From: JACVRW01 sp963846505
GTDB lineage: Bacteria > Actinomycetota > Thermoleophilia > Solirubrobacterales > Thermoleophilaceae
Direction of reading: 5' to 3'
Assembly: GCA_963846505.1 (NCBI GenBank)
Contig: CAWJWD010000002.1
Coordinates: 1-64,000 of the forward strand
Length of the DNA: 64,000 bases
Below are positions 24,337 to 32,198 of the stretch, one piece after another. Numbering within the stretch: the first letter of the stretch is position 1; each line of letters starts with the position of its first letter. The notes below the pieces were generated by a model. The model had not been told where the DNA came from and made no database searches. It saw only the letters and a list, made by a program, of their open reading frames with translations. The position numbers and the translations under genes are program-made.

Positions 24337-25194
24337 ATGTTGCCTTACCTGTCCCGTCGTCTCCAAGCAGCAACACTGTCTGTTGCACTTGCGATCGGGG
24401 CGAGTCTCCCGGTGGCAGGAGCTACCGCCCAAGAGATCGAGCATGAGGGGACGGCCGCGCCCGAGCTGACCGGGCCGGACAGCCTCAACGACCCGGACTT
24501 CGACCCTGGCGGGCCAGACAGCATCCTGCCGTACGAGGTCGAGATTCCCGGTGGTGGCGGCGCTGAGGATGAGGGGTCCGAGCTCGCGCCGGTCGAGCCG
24601 GAGCCGATTGAGCCCGAGCTGCCAGCGGTCCCGCTTGAGGACGGCTCGAATGTCGTCAGTCCCGCCCCTGATCCGGCGCCGGTCACGCCTGTCCCGGATC
24701 CAGTCGCGCCTGCACCAACTCCCGCTCCGGCGTTGCCGCCGGCTGCCTCCGCTCCCGTCCCTGCCGCTAGCGATCCAGCGCCCAAGAGCAACCGCCGGGA
24801 TGGCCGTGCGCTGACCGAGCGGCGCCGGGCGAAGACGGCTCCCGCCGCTGCGAAGGCGCACGAGCCGACCTCGGTCGCGAGTCCGCCGAGTGCGTCGCCG
24901 ACCGTCGCGGCGCCAGCGCCGATCTCGACTGCTCCTGTCTCCTCGGAGCCGGCCTCGGCATCCCGAGAGACCACGCCACTGATCCGCGATCTCACGGGAC
25001 GCTTCTACGTCGTGCAGAACGATCCGCGCGAGTCCCTCTCGGCTATCGCCGCTGATCTCCTCGGTGCCGGGGCAAGCGCGGCCGAGATCGAGACGGAATG
25101 GCACGGGCTCTACAGCGAGAACAGGGAAGTGATCGGCTCCGATCCGAACATCATCAGGCCAGGCATGAAGCTGCAACTCCCGCTGAGGGGCTGA
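24337..25194 (+). CDS. Secreted proline-rich protein with C-terminal LysM-like domain
   Basis: 285 residues with signal peptide 1-32. Residues 35-215 are an acidic then Pro/Ala-rich low-complexity linker suited to spanning the cell wall. Residues 220-285 resemble a LysM module: FYVVQNDPRESLSAIAADLL, then a Gly/Ala loop, NREVIGSDPNIIRPGMKLQL. LysM binds peptidoglycan glycan strands. GAGAGGAG seven nt before the ATG is a strong ribosome-binding site. Twelve nt after the preceding gene; likely same transcript. Confidence 0.75.
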   Translation: MLPYLSRRLQAATLSVALAIGASLPVAGATAQEIEHEGTAAPELTGPDSLNDPDFDPGGPDSILPYEVEIPGGGGAEDEGSELAPVEPEPIEPELPAVPLEDGSNVVSPAPDPAPVTPVPDPVAPAPTPAPALPPAASAPVPAASDPAPKSNRRDGRALTERRRAKTAPAAAKAHEPTSVASPPSASPTVAAPAPISTAPVSSEPASASRETTPLIRDLTGRFYVVQNDPRESLSAIAADLLGAGASAAEIETEWHGLYSENREVIGSDPNIIRPGMKLQLPLRG

Positions 25195-25291
25195 CGCTCC
25201 TCCTTCGTTAGGCACCCTCGTCCTTCCGGGATGGGCAGAAACGTTTGGACTGACGCAATCAATTGACGGTTGCACTACGGTCTTGAGGCCC

Positions 25292-25891
25292 ATGTCCCTG
25301 AAGATCGCGGTATTGGGAGAACTGGTCGAGCGGCCGGCCTACGGCTACCTGCTCGCGCGGCGCCTCGCCGATCGGATCGAGGGGGGGAACGTCTCGGACT
25401 CGACGGTGTATCCGGCCCTGTATCGCTTGGAGGCTGCTGACCCTCCCCTGGTGCAGCGCCGGCTTGCTCCCGGCGGAGTCGGTGTCCTGCCGTCAGGCCC
25501 GATTACTCCACGGCATCGGGACCGTGTCTGGTGGGAGGCCACCGAGGCCGGCCGCAATCACTTCCGGGCGTGGTTTGGCCAGCCCCTCAAGCAGCCTCCG
25601 CTGCGTGACGAGTTGCGGCTGCGAATCGCCCTTGCACGGGTCGAGGACCTTCCACATCTTCTTTGCGTGCTCGATGATCTGGAGCAAGACCTCGTCAACC
25701 GACTGCAGGCTCTTGCCGGTCCAGTTGGAGCGACCGTCGACGAGCTGATCGACTCGGCGGGGGAGTGGGAGATTGCGAGCAAGGTGTGGCTCCGGCGCTC
25801 GGAGATTCAGCACCTGTCTGCGACGATCGACATTGTGCATGACGCGCGCACGCTCATGGAGCACGTTCTACTGGAGCGCGACCGGCGCTGA
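25292..25891 (+). CDS. PadR-family regulator (first PadR-ABC cassette)
   Basis: 199 residues. The winged helix MSLKIAVLGELVERPAYGYLLARRL and DSTVYPALYRLEAADPPLVQR with the wing RVWWEATEAGR is classical PadR. The C-terminal half is the helical dimerisation arm. The ATG at 25292 matches the family N-terminus; an upstream TTG is possible. Thirteen nt before the ABC ATPase gene: a regulator-transporter cassette repeated at 30120-31479. PadR proteins repress efflux or phenolic-acid genes and are released by ligands. Confidence 0.85.
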   Translation: MSLKIAVLGELVERPAYGYLLARRLADRIEGGNVSDSTVYPALYRLEAADPPLVQRRLAPGGVGVLPSGPITPRHRDRVWWEATEAGRNHFRAWFGQPLKQPPLRDELRLRIALARVEDLPHLLCVLDDLEQDLVNRLQALAGPVGATVDELIDSAGEWEIASKVWLRRSEIQHLSATIDIVHDARTLMEHVLLERDRR

Positions 25892-25903
25892 GGGGCGCCA
25901 CCG

Positions 25904-26629
25904 ATGACGCTGCTCGTTCTTGACGAGGTTCGGAAGGGTTACGGGCGGGGCCGCAACATTCCGGTGCTTGACGGCGTCTCGTTCGAGCTGGATCGAGGCG
26001 AGTTCGCGGCGATCTACGGGCAACGCGCATCCGGAAAGACGACCCTGCTGCGAATTGCCGCGGGACTGCTCGCGCCGGACAGCGGGTCAGTGCTGCTCAA
26101 CAAGCGCGAGTTGCCAGTCATGCGGCCCTCGTGGCGGGGCGCTATGCCGGACGGGATTGGATGGGTCCGCCAAGGTGGACCGAGCGTGCGGGTCACGCGG
26201 ATGCTCGACTACGTCGCCTGGCCCCTGTTGCGAGAGACGTCCTACGCCGAGGCTTTGCGGCGGGCGACGGCGGCGCTCGAGCGAATGCGTGCCATCGAGC
26301 TCGCCCAAGCTCAATGGCATGACCTGTCCCATGGCGAAAGGCAGTTGATCGAGATCGCCCACGCGATCGTGCGCGAGCCCCACTTGCTCCTCGCTGACGA
26401 TCCGACCGCGAGCCTCGATCTCCGAGAACGCGAGATCGTCGCCAAGCTCATACGCGAAGTCATCCAGGATCAAGGAATGGCCGTGCTGATGAGCGTTCCT
26501 GATGTGCCAGATGTGCTGCTGTCCGATCGGGTCATGTCGCTGAACGCTGGCCGGTTGATCCAAGCAGAGGGTCGCTCGTCCGGGGGCACGGTCACGGTCC
26601 TTCGTAGGCGCGACCAACAGAGCCGGTGA
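25904..26629 (+). CDS. ABC transporter ATP-binding protein with altered catalytic site (ABC1)
   Basis: 241 residues of MacB/LolD type. Walker A GQRASGKTT, Q-loop WVRQGG, signature LSHGERQ, Walker B LLLADDPTASLD. The catalytic glutamate is replaced by Asp (ADDP instead of ADEP). The switch histidine is replaced by Pro: VLMSVPDVPDV against canonical LLLVTHDPQAA of ABC3. It can probably bind ATP but hydrolysis may be weak. No permease gene is adjacent; the only one in the region is at 32199. It is a paralogue of ABC2 (shared SGKTTLLRIAAG and MLDYVAxPL). Confidence 0.85.
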   Translation: MTLLVLDEVRKGYGRGRNIPVLDGVSFELDRGEFAAIYGQRASGKTTLLRIAAGLLAPDSGSVLLNKRELPVMRPSWRGAMPDGIGWVRQGGPSVRVTRMLDYVAWPLLRETSYAEALRRATAALERMRAIELAQAQWHDLSHGERQLIEIAHAIVREPHLLLADDPTASLDLREREIVAKLIREVIQDQGMAVLMSVPDVPDVLLSDRVMSLNAGRLIQAEGRSSGGTVTVLRRRDQQSR

Positions 26630-26781
26630 TCGTCAAGACCGGCGCGGTATCTTGCTCCCTCGCCTGGGGAGCGTGGCAGCGCGGTCGCCAGTCACCAATC
26701 TCTACAGTGGGTTGGGGCTCAGACGCGGTGCTGCTACGTCCCCAAGAAGCAGCCGACGATGATTGGGGCGCGAATGGTCTG

Positions 26782-26810
26782 GGGAGGGGTCGCCCATGTC
26801 GACCCCTCCC
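26782..26810 (-). terminator. Strong hairpin after six-Cys paralogue E
   Basis: GGGAGGGGTCG (26782-26792), a 7-nt loop and CGACCCCTCCC (26800-26810) form a perfect 11-bp stem, 18 nt past the stop codon of copy E. It also lies downstream of ABC1 on the other strand, so it may stop both transcripts. Confidence 0.7.
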
Positions 26811-26828
26811 GCTTCGATCTGGGTGTGG

Positions 26829-27413
26829 TTATGAGATCGTGAGTCTCTCGATGAAGATGTAGTTGCCGGTGAAGTCGCTGGTGCCGCCCTCGGTGCATCT
26901 GATGCTTCTCATGTTGAAGGTGAGTCTGGAAGGGGTGCCTTGGGTGAGGGTGCCTGCGTTTCTGATGGTCTGCGGCCCTGAGAGTGTGCAGACGATCCCC
27001 CCGGCGAGACAGATGAAGTTCAGTGTGAAGTTGGCGTCGAATACGAGATCGAAGGTGGCGGTTCTACCCGCGGTTGAGGCGGTTGATCTGAGTGTGATGG
27101 TTGTCGGGGTACCGCTTGTGGTGACCTCGCACGCCAAGAAGCCAAGGCATGTCGGTCTCCCGTTGTTGGAGAGCGTGAACTCGAGTGAGGCGCTCAGCCC
27201 ATCGGCGGCCATGGTGCCTCTGAGGGTACTGGTGGGGCATTTCGTCCCGAGGCCCCCTCTCGCCCAGACGGCGTCGCTCGAGCTCGCTGTGAGCGTGCCG
27301 CTGCTGTCTCTCGCTGTCACGGTCGCGGACGCTGGCGTTGCTGCGACGGCCATGACGCCGAGGGCGATCGTCAGCAGGGCCGTGGCCATCGAGCGGCCAA
27401 GTGGTAGGGGCAT
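26829..27413 (-). CDS. Six-cysteine secreted protein, 'ERLTIS' family copy E
   Basis: 194 residues with signal peptide 1-27 (ATALLTIALGVMAVAATPASA), six cysteines, ending FIERLTIS. Very similar to copy F: they share RSMATALLTIALGVMAVAA and LTFNMRSIRCTEGGTSDF exactly, pointing to recent tandem duplication. AAGGAG lies 8 nt before the ATG, which decides the start. The upstream sequence differs from F and lacks the AT-rich block, so E may depend on read-through from F or on another promoter. Confidence 0.86.
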   Translation of the reverse strand: MPLPLGRSMATALLTIALGVMAVAATPASATVTARDSSGTLTASSSDAVWARGGLGTKCPTSTLRGTMAADGLSASLEFTLSNNGRPTCLGFLACEVTTSGTPTTITLRSTASTAGRTATFDLVFDANFTLNFICLAGGIVCTLSGPQTIRNAGTLTQGTPSRLTFNMRSIRCTEGGTSDFTGNYIFIERLTIS

Positions 27414-27467
27414 GTTGCTTTCTCCTTTTGCTTGGATGTGTGACTGGCTGATGGGGTTAGCGCCGCG

Positions 27468-27500
27468 GCGGGGGGGGGCGTCATGGGCGACCCCTCCCGC
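27468..27500 (-). terminator. Hairpin between paralogues F and E
   Basis: GCGGGGGGGGGCGT (27468-27481) pairs with GCGACCCCTCCCGC (27487-27500) with wobbles and one mismatch. Same position relative to the stop codon as the hairpins of A and E. Confidence 0.5.
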
Positions 27501-27517
27501 TTCGATTTGGGGTGTGG

Positions 27518-28108
27518 TTATGAGATGGTGAGTCTCTCGACGAAGGCGTAGTTGCCGGTGAAGTCGCTGGTGCCGCCCTCGGTGCATCTGATGCTTCTCA
27601 TGTTGAAGGTGAGTCTGGAAGGGGTGCCTTGGGTGAGGGTGCCTATGCTTCTAATGGTCTGCGGCCCTGAGACTGTGCAGACGAGCCCGCCGCCGAGGCA
27701 GCTGTATTCCAGTGTGAAGTTGGGGTCGAGCACGAGGTCGAAGGTGGCGGTTCTCCCCGTGGTTGAGGCGGTTGATCTGAGTGTGATGGTTGTGGGGGTG
27801 CTTCTGCTTGTGGTGACCGCACATGACCACCCAAAGCTGCCGGTGCATGTGGTTCTTCCGTTGTTGGAGAGCGTGAACTCGAGTGATGCGCTCAGTCCGT
27901 CGGCGGCGACGATGCCATTGAGGGTGCTTGTGGTGCATCTCGTCCCGGTACCGCCTCTCGTCCAGGCGGTGTCGTTCGAGCTGGCTGTCAACGTTCTAGC
28001 GGCACCCGCTGTCACGGTCGCGGATGCTGGCGTTGCTGCGACGGCCATGACGCCGAGGGCGATCGTCAGCAGGGCCGTGGCCATCGAGCGGCCGAGTCGT
28101 GGGGGCAT
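27518..28108 (-). CDS. Six-cysteine secreted protein, 'ERLTIS' family copy F
   Basis: 196 residues with a signal peptide identical in core to copy E, six cysteines, ending FVERLTIS. Blocks: GIVAADGLSASLEFTLSNNG, TTITLRSTAST, CTVSGPQTIR and GGTSDFTGNYAF. AAGGAGG lies 6 nt before the ATG. The conserved 39-bp block, identical to that of copy A 15 kb away, lies 31 nt upstream. Upstream identity between A and F and coding identity between E and F suggest duplication plus exchange among copies. Confidence 0.87.
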   Translation of the reverse strand: MPPRLGRSMATALLTIALGVMAVAATPASATVTAGAARTLTASSNDTAWTRGGTGTRCTTSTLNGIVAADGLSASLEFTLSNNGRTTCTGSFGWSCAVTTSRSTPTTITLRSTASTTGRTATFDLVLDPNFTLEYSCLGGGLVCTVSGPQTIRSIGTLTQGTPSRLTFNMRSIRCTEGGTSDFTGNYAFVERLTIS

Positions 28109-28138
28109 GATGGTCCTCCTTTTGCAGGGAGCCCTCTC

Positions 28139-28177
28139 GGGCACAATAGTCGCAAAGTTTATAGCGTTCGGGAAGAA
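28139..28177 (-). promoter_or_regulatory. 39-bp conserved upstream block of copy F
   Basis: Identical over 39 bp to 12726-12764. Contains CTATAAACTTTGCGACTATT on the minus strand. The flanking sequences differ between the two loci, so the block itself appears selected or recently copied. Confidence 0.6.
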
Positions 28178-28624
28178 CCGAAAGGTCTCGATGGATTGAC
28201 GACGGCGTGGCGGCTTCCGTGCCGTCGTTCCGATCCGGCGTTGTCCTCTTGGGCTGATGATTTGGGGATCCCCAGAACGCCGCGGGTGCCCTAGGAGACA
28301 CCGTGGCTCTGCGGTCTCGCGCTGTGCTCGTCTGGCTCGGGCTCGGGAAGGAGGCCGGTGCGCCGACCCCCCCAAGGCGACAAGTGTGCGCGCGTACGGA
28401 TATCCCCTCGCGCCGTGGGGCGAATCCGCCAGCCTGACTCATCAGTCTCGGGCGCACGTGCCGGTCGCATCAGCCCACTCGCGTTGTCTATCGGCTTGGA
28501 TGCAGCGGGCGCCCACGAGAATGGGTCGGGCATTCGATGTCCGTCCAATCCTGCAACGTGAGCAGCGCCTGTTCGACCGCCGGCCAACCGGGGAGAGATC
28601 GTCTGTGGGGCCGCTGATCGGACC
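28178..28624. other. Intergenic region, 447 bp, left of the P450 gene
   Basis: No supported gene. It contains a palindrome GGGGATCCCC near 28264-28273. The P450 promoter should lie here, but I cannot identify it. Confidence 0.4.
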
Positions 28625-30043
28625 ATGAGCCGCCTACGGCGGGGCGCTGGGGACCTGCCACCGAGTTTGTTGCCGCCGGGGCTGCACGATCTTGTCGCGT
28701 GGCGATGGCCGCTGTGGTACCTCGAGCAGTGTCGGGCGCGGCTGGGTCCGCGCTTTACGCTCGCGACGACCGGGCACCCGCCGCTTGTCTTCTTCGCTGA
28801 CGCGGCAGAGGTCCGGGCGATCCTGAATGCCCCCGCCGACGCATTGCATCCGGGAGAAGGCGGCGGAGCAATTGAGCCGATCGTCGGGCCTCGGTCGTTC
28901 ATGCTGTTGGACGAGGACGAGCACCTACGTGGGCGCCGCTCCGTGAGTCCTGCGTTTCATCGCCGCATGGGGATCGAGCACGCCGAGATCGCCGCCAGCG
29001 TGGCCGAGCGCGCGATTGCGAGCTGGCCTCGTGGCACCCCGGTAGCCATGCTGCCTCGTCTGCGGGCGCTGACGCTCGAGGTCATCCTGCGCATCTGCTT
29101 GAGCCCGAAGACCGATCGCTCGCTGCGTGTTCTGCGGGACCGAGTGCTCGCGCTGATGGACATCAACGGGAGTCCGTTGCTGACCGAGACGATGCTGAGG
29201 CGCTCCCCCTTGGGTCGGCGCCACTGGGGGAAGTTCCTACGCCAGCGCGCGGAGGTCGACGCGCTCTTGTTGGCGCTCATCAACGAGCGGCGGCGTTCCG
29301 GCGAAGTGGGAGGCGACGTGCTCGGCCTGCTGCTCTCGGCACGGAATCCGGACGGGTCGGTAGTTCCGGCCGGCAAGGTGCGCGATGAGCTGATGTCGGT
29401 GATCCTCGCGGGACACGAGACGACTGCCTCTCAGCTCTGCTGGGCCTTCCAACTTCTGGCGCACGCTCCGCAGGCGACGAGCCGGCTTGCCGAGGAGATC
29501 GACGCCGGGCTGGAGACCACGTTTCTGCGTGCGACCGTCCATGAGGTGTTGCGTCACCGACCGGTCTTCCTGTTCACGATTCCGCGTGCTGTCGTACGGC
29601 CGGTGGACATCGGCGGACGGACCTACCGCCCGCCGGCCCACCTGCTCGGATGCATCTACCTGATGCACCACGACCCAACGGTCGTGGCCGAGCCGCATCG
29701 CTTCCGGCCAGAGCGGTTTGTCGAAGCCTCTCCAAGCGCTGCCGCCTGGCTGCCGTGGGGTGGAGGGCGAAAGACCTGCCCCGGCCGCCATCTGGCGCTG
29801 ATAGAGATGCAGACCGTCCTGCGTGCCGCGCTCTCGCAGCTGGTGGTGTCGTCCACCGGACGACCGTTGGAGCACGCTCGCTGGCGCGGTGTGATCGTGA
29901 CCCCGCACCGGGGCGGAGAGGTCCTGTTCAACGAGCGTCGCGAACGACGCCGGATGCGACCAGCTAGGGCGGTCGAGGAGCCCGCTTCCGACGCTGAGAC
30001 GCGCGCAGCTCCCCCCACACGTGACCACTGCCCTGGCTCCTAG
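28625..30043 (+). CDS. Cytochrome P450
   Basis: 472 residues. I-helix oxygen-activation motif LAGHETTASQ, K-helix EVLR (ExxR), and heme loop WLPWGGGRKTCPGRHLA with the axial Cys. The usual Phe of FxxGxRxCxG is Trp here. The first 25 residues are not a membrane anchor, so it is a soluble bacterial-type enzyme needing a ferredoxin or flavodoxin system not present in the window. A 40-residue hydrophilic tail follows the fold. It lies between the two PadR-ABC cassettes and 4.7 kb from a terpene-synthase-family gene, so a terpenoid substrate is a reasonable inference. Confidence 0.93.
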   Translation: MSRLRRGAGDLPPSLLPPGLHDLVAWRWPLWYLEQCRARLGPRFTLATTGHPPLVFFADAAEVRAILNAPADALHPGEGGGAIEPIVGPRSFMLLDEDEHLRGRRSVSPAFHRRMGIEHAEIAASVAERAIASWPRGTPVAMLPRLRALTLEVILRICLSPKTDRSLRVLRDRVLALMDINGSPLLTETMLRRSPLGRRHWGKFLRQRAEVDALLLALINERRRSGEVGGDVLGLLLSARNPDGSVVPAGKVRDELMSVILAGHETTASQLCWAFQLLAHAPQATSRLAEEIDAGLETTFLRATVHEVLRHRPVFLFTIPRAVVRPVDIGGRTYRPPAHLLGCIYLMHHDPTVVAEPHRFRPERFVEASPSAAAWLPWGGGRKTCPGRHLALIEMQTVLRAALSQLVVSSTGRPLEHARWRGVIVTPHRGGEVLFNERRERRRMRPARAVEEPASDAETRAAPPTRDHCPGS

Positions 30044-30119
30044 ATATTGCAACGCCCTCCTTACTCAAGATACGCTGACGTGTCTCGATGAGACCCCTCG
30101 ATGCGAATGAGGCCGCCAC

Positions 30120-30737
30120 ATGTCGGTGAAGCAGGCCATCCTCGGCCTCGTGATCGAGCAACCGGGCGGCGATCATGATCTAGAGCGTCGATGCCTTGCC
30201 CGAATGCCGACCGCCGCTATCGGTTTGCGCGAGATTGAAGACGCCCTAGCCCAACTGGAGCGCGAGGGCTCGGTGCGCTACAGCTACGTCACCGACCCGG
30301 TGCGACAAATGCCCCGCAGCGTCTACGAGGCGACGCCCGAAGGCATCGACCGATTCGAGGAGTGGCTGCACTCCCCGCCTGCGCCTGGCAACGCCGAGCT
30401 GGAGGCATTTCGCAAGATTGGCGCGGGTCAATGGTCGGCCGTCGACAGGTTGATCGAGATTACCTATGAGCACGAGGCGGCCGCGTTGGCCCGTCTGACG
30501 CAGATGGACGTGGAGGAGACGTTTCCGGAGAAGGTGGAGCGCCTCGGTCTCTGGCAGGCGACGATGGAGGCAATCGGGCAAGAGGCTGAGGATGCCCAGA
30601 TTCGCACGACGCTCGACTGGTTCGCCAAGACGCGCGACTGGCTCTACTTCTTCAAGGAGACGGCCGCGCTCGAGGATGACGGTCCTGTCGAGGATGACGA
30701 TCCCGATGGGGGCCAGAGCCCCGATTCCGAAGCCTGA
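30120..30737 (+). CDS. PadR-like regulator (second PadR-ABC cassette)
   Basis: 205 residues. MSVKQAILGLVIEQPGGDHD and LREIEDALAQLEREGSVRYSY with the wing VYEATPEGIDRFEEWL form a PadR winged helix, followed by a long helical arm and an acidic tail (EDDGPVEDDDPDGG). It starts 76 nt after the P450 gene and ends 7 nt before ABC2. It is less close to the PadR consensus than the copy at 25292. Confidence 0.8.
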   Translation: MSVKQAILGLVIEQPGGDHDLERRCLARMPTAAIGLREIEDALAQLEREGSVRYSYVTDPVRQMPRSVYEATPEGIDRFEEWLHSPPAPGNAELEAFRKIGAGQWSAVDRLIEITYEHEAAALARLTQMDVEETFPEKVERLGLWQATMEAIGQEAEDAQIRTTLDWFAKTRDWLYFFKETAALEDDGPVEDDDPDGGQSPDSEA

Positions 30738-30744
30738 GCGCCGG

Positions 30745-31479
30745 ATGCCGGCGCTGCTCTACCTCGATCGGATCACCAAGCGCTACCTGCGTGGCGAGGC
30801 CGAGCTACTTGTGCTCGATCAGGTCGAGCTGGAGATAGCGCCTTGCGACTTCGTCGCCGTTCGTGGCCGGCGGAGCAGCGGGAAGACCACCCTTCTGCGG
30901 ATCGCCGCTGGTACGGAGTTGCCCGACAGCGGTCAGGTCCTCTTTCAAGGACGCGACATCAACCAGATATCTGGCGGCGCGCGAGCCGATCTGCTCAACG
31001 GCGACATCGCGTTTGTGCAGCGCACGGGGCCATCGACGCAGGGCTTGACGATGCTCGACTACGTCGCACTTCCCTTGTTCGAAGGGCTGTCGAAGGTCGA
31101 CGCGCATTATCGCGCCGAGGTCGCACTGCATCGTGTCGGGGCTGACGACTGCGCGAGTCTGACGTGGGACATGGTCTCCGAGGGTGCGCGGACGCTGGTT
31201 TCGATCGCTCACGCTCTGGTGAGGAGTCCCAAGCTGGTGTTGGCCGACGATCCCGTAGCTGGGCTCGGCGCGGTCGAGAGTTCGGTCGTGCTGGGGCTCC
31301 TGTCCGACCTGGCCAAGGAGGGCGGCGTCGGAATCCTCATGGTGTCGCCAGAGTTGCCAGAGGTGAGACCCAAGCCACGGGTGATGTCGCTGAGTCACGG
31401 CCGGCTGATCGGTCCCAGGGCACCGGTCGGCGACGTGATCGACCTTGACGCCAAGCGTCGGCCGGACACAGGGCAGTAG
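30745..31479 (+). CDS. ABC transporter ATP-binding protein with degenerate catalytic site (ABC2)
   Basis: 244 residues. Walker A GRRSSGKTT is intact; the signature is degenerate (VSEGAR), and Walker B reads LVLADDPVAGLG. The catalytic Glu is Asp, the D-loop SLD is GLG, and the switch His is Pro (LMVSPELPEV). It is more eroded than ABC1 and probably hydrolyses ATP poorly or not at all. The ATG at 30745 fits the family N-terminus (LYLDRITKRYLRG). Four nt separate it from ABC3, so the two may form a heterodimer with one consensus and one degenerate site. Confidence 0.85.
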   Translation: MPALLYLDRITKRYLRGEAELLVLDQVELEIAPCDFVAVRGRRSSGKTTLLRIAAGTELPDSGQVLFQGRDINQISGGARADLLNGDIAFVQRTGPSTQGLTMLDYVALPLFEGLSKVDAHYRAEVALHRVGADDCASLTWDMVSEGARTLVSIAHALVRSPKLVLADDPVAGLGAVESSVVLGLLSDLAKEGGVGILMVSPELPEVRPKPRVMSLSHGRLIGPRAPVGDVIDLDAKRRPDTGQ

Positions 31480-31483
31480 AGCG

Positions 31484-32179
31484 GTGCTCGAGTTGCGTCA
31501 CGTCGTCAAGCACTATCCGGCTGTGGGCGACGAACTGGTGCGCGCGATCGATGATGTGTCGCTGACGATCGCGCCCGGGGAGTTCGTCGCCCTGTACGGC
31601 CCGAGCGGATCGGGCAAGACCACCCTGCTTCTTTTGATCGCTGGGCTGCTGCATCCGGATTCCGGCGCGATCGTCTTTGACGGGCGCGACATCGGTGCCA
31701 TGTCGCGCGACGAAGCCGCCGACTACCGGATGCGCGACGTCGGCATTGTGCGCCAAGACATTCGCCTACTGCCGGGCCTGACGGCGCTTGACAACGCGGC
31801 GCTGAAGCTGATCGGAACCTATACGCCGGTTCCCGATGCTCACGACCGAGTCAAGCCGCTGCTTGCCAGGCTCGGTCTTGCCAAACGGCTAGGGCATCGC
31901 GAGCCGCAGCTTTCGATGGGCGAGCGCCAGCGCGTGATGATCGCACGGGCGCTCTCGACCGAGCCGCGCCTGCTCTTGGCCGACGAGCCAACTGGAAGTC
32001 TTGACACCCGTCGCGGGCGAGAAGTTCTAGACCTGCTCGCCGAGCTGTGCCGCGAGCGCGCTACGGCCTTGCTCTTGGTCACCCACGATCCGCAGGCTGC
32101 GAACTACGCCAATCGGGTGCATGAACTCCGAGACGGGGCGCTGACCGACTACGAACCCGCGTCGATGGCCGGCGGGTAG
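31484..32179 (+). CDS. ABC transporter ATP-binding protein, canonical (ABC3)
   Basis: 231 residues of LolD/MacB type with every motif canonical: Walker A GPSGSGKTT, signature LSMGERQ, Walker B LLLADEPTGSLD, H-loop LLVTHD. The GTG at 31484 starts VLELRHVVKHY, the usual N-terminus; the frame is open a little farther upstream into ABC2. It precedes the FtsX-type permease by 19 nt and is its likely engine. Confidence 0.9.
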   Translation: MLELRHVVKHYPAVGDELVRAIDDVSLTIAPGEFVALYGPSGSGKTTLLLLIAGLLHPDSGAIVFDGRDIGAMSRDEAADYRMRDVGIVRQDIRLLPGLTALDNAALKLIGTYTPVPDAHDRVKPLLARLGLAKRLGHREPQLSMGERQRVMIARALSTEPRLLLADEPTGSLDTRRGREVLDLLAELCRERATALLLVTHDPQAANYANRVHELRDGALTDYEPASMAGG

Positions 32180-32198
32180 GCACCCAGGGAAACCCGCG

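Noticed and set aside
25904..26629. ABC1 as a frameshifted or broken ATPase
   Set aside because: The frame is intact with Walker A, signature and Walker B; the changed residues are point substitutions shared with ABC2.
26829..28177. E/F region read on the plus strand (long frames beginning MPVKSLVPPSVHLM)
   Set aside because: Repeated in every copy because the antisense of a conserved gene is itself conserved; no ribosome-binding site and no signal peptide, whereas the minus-strand frames have both.
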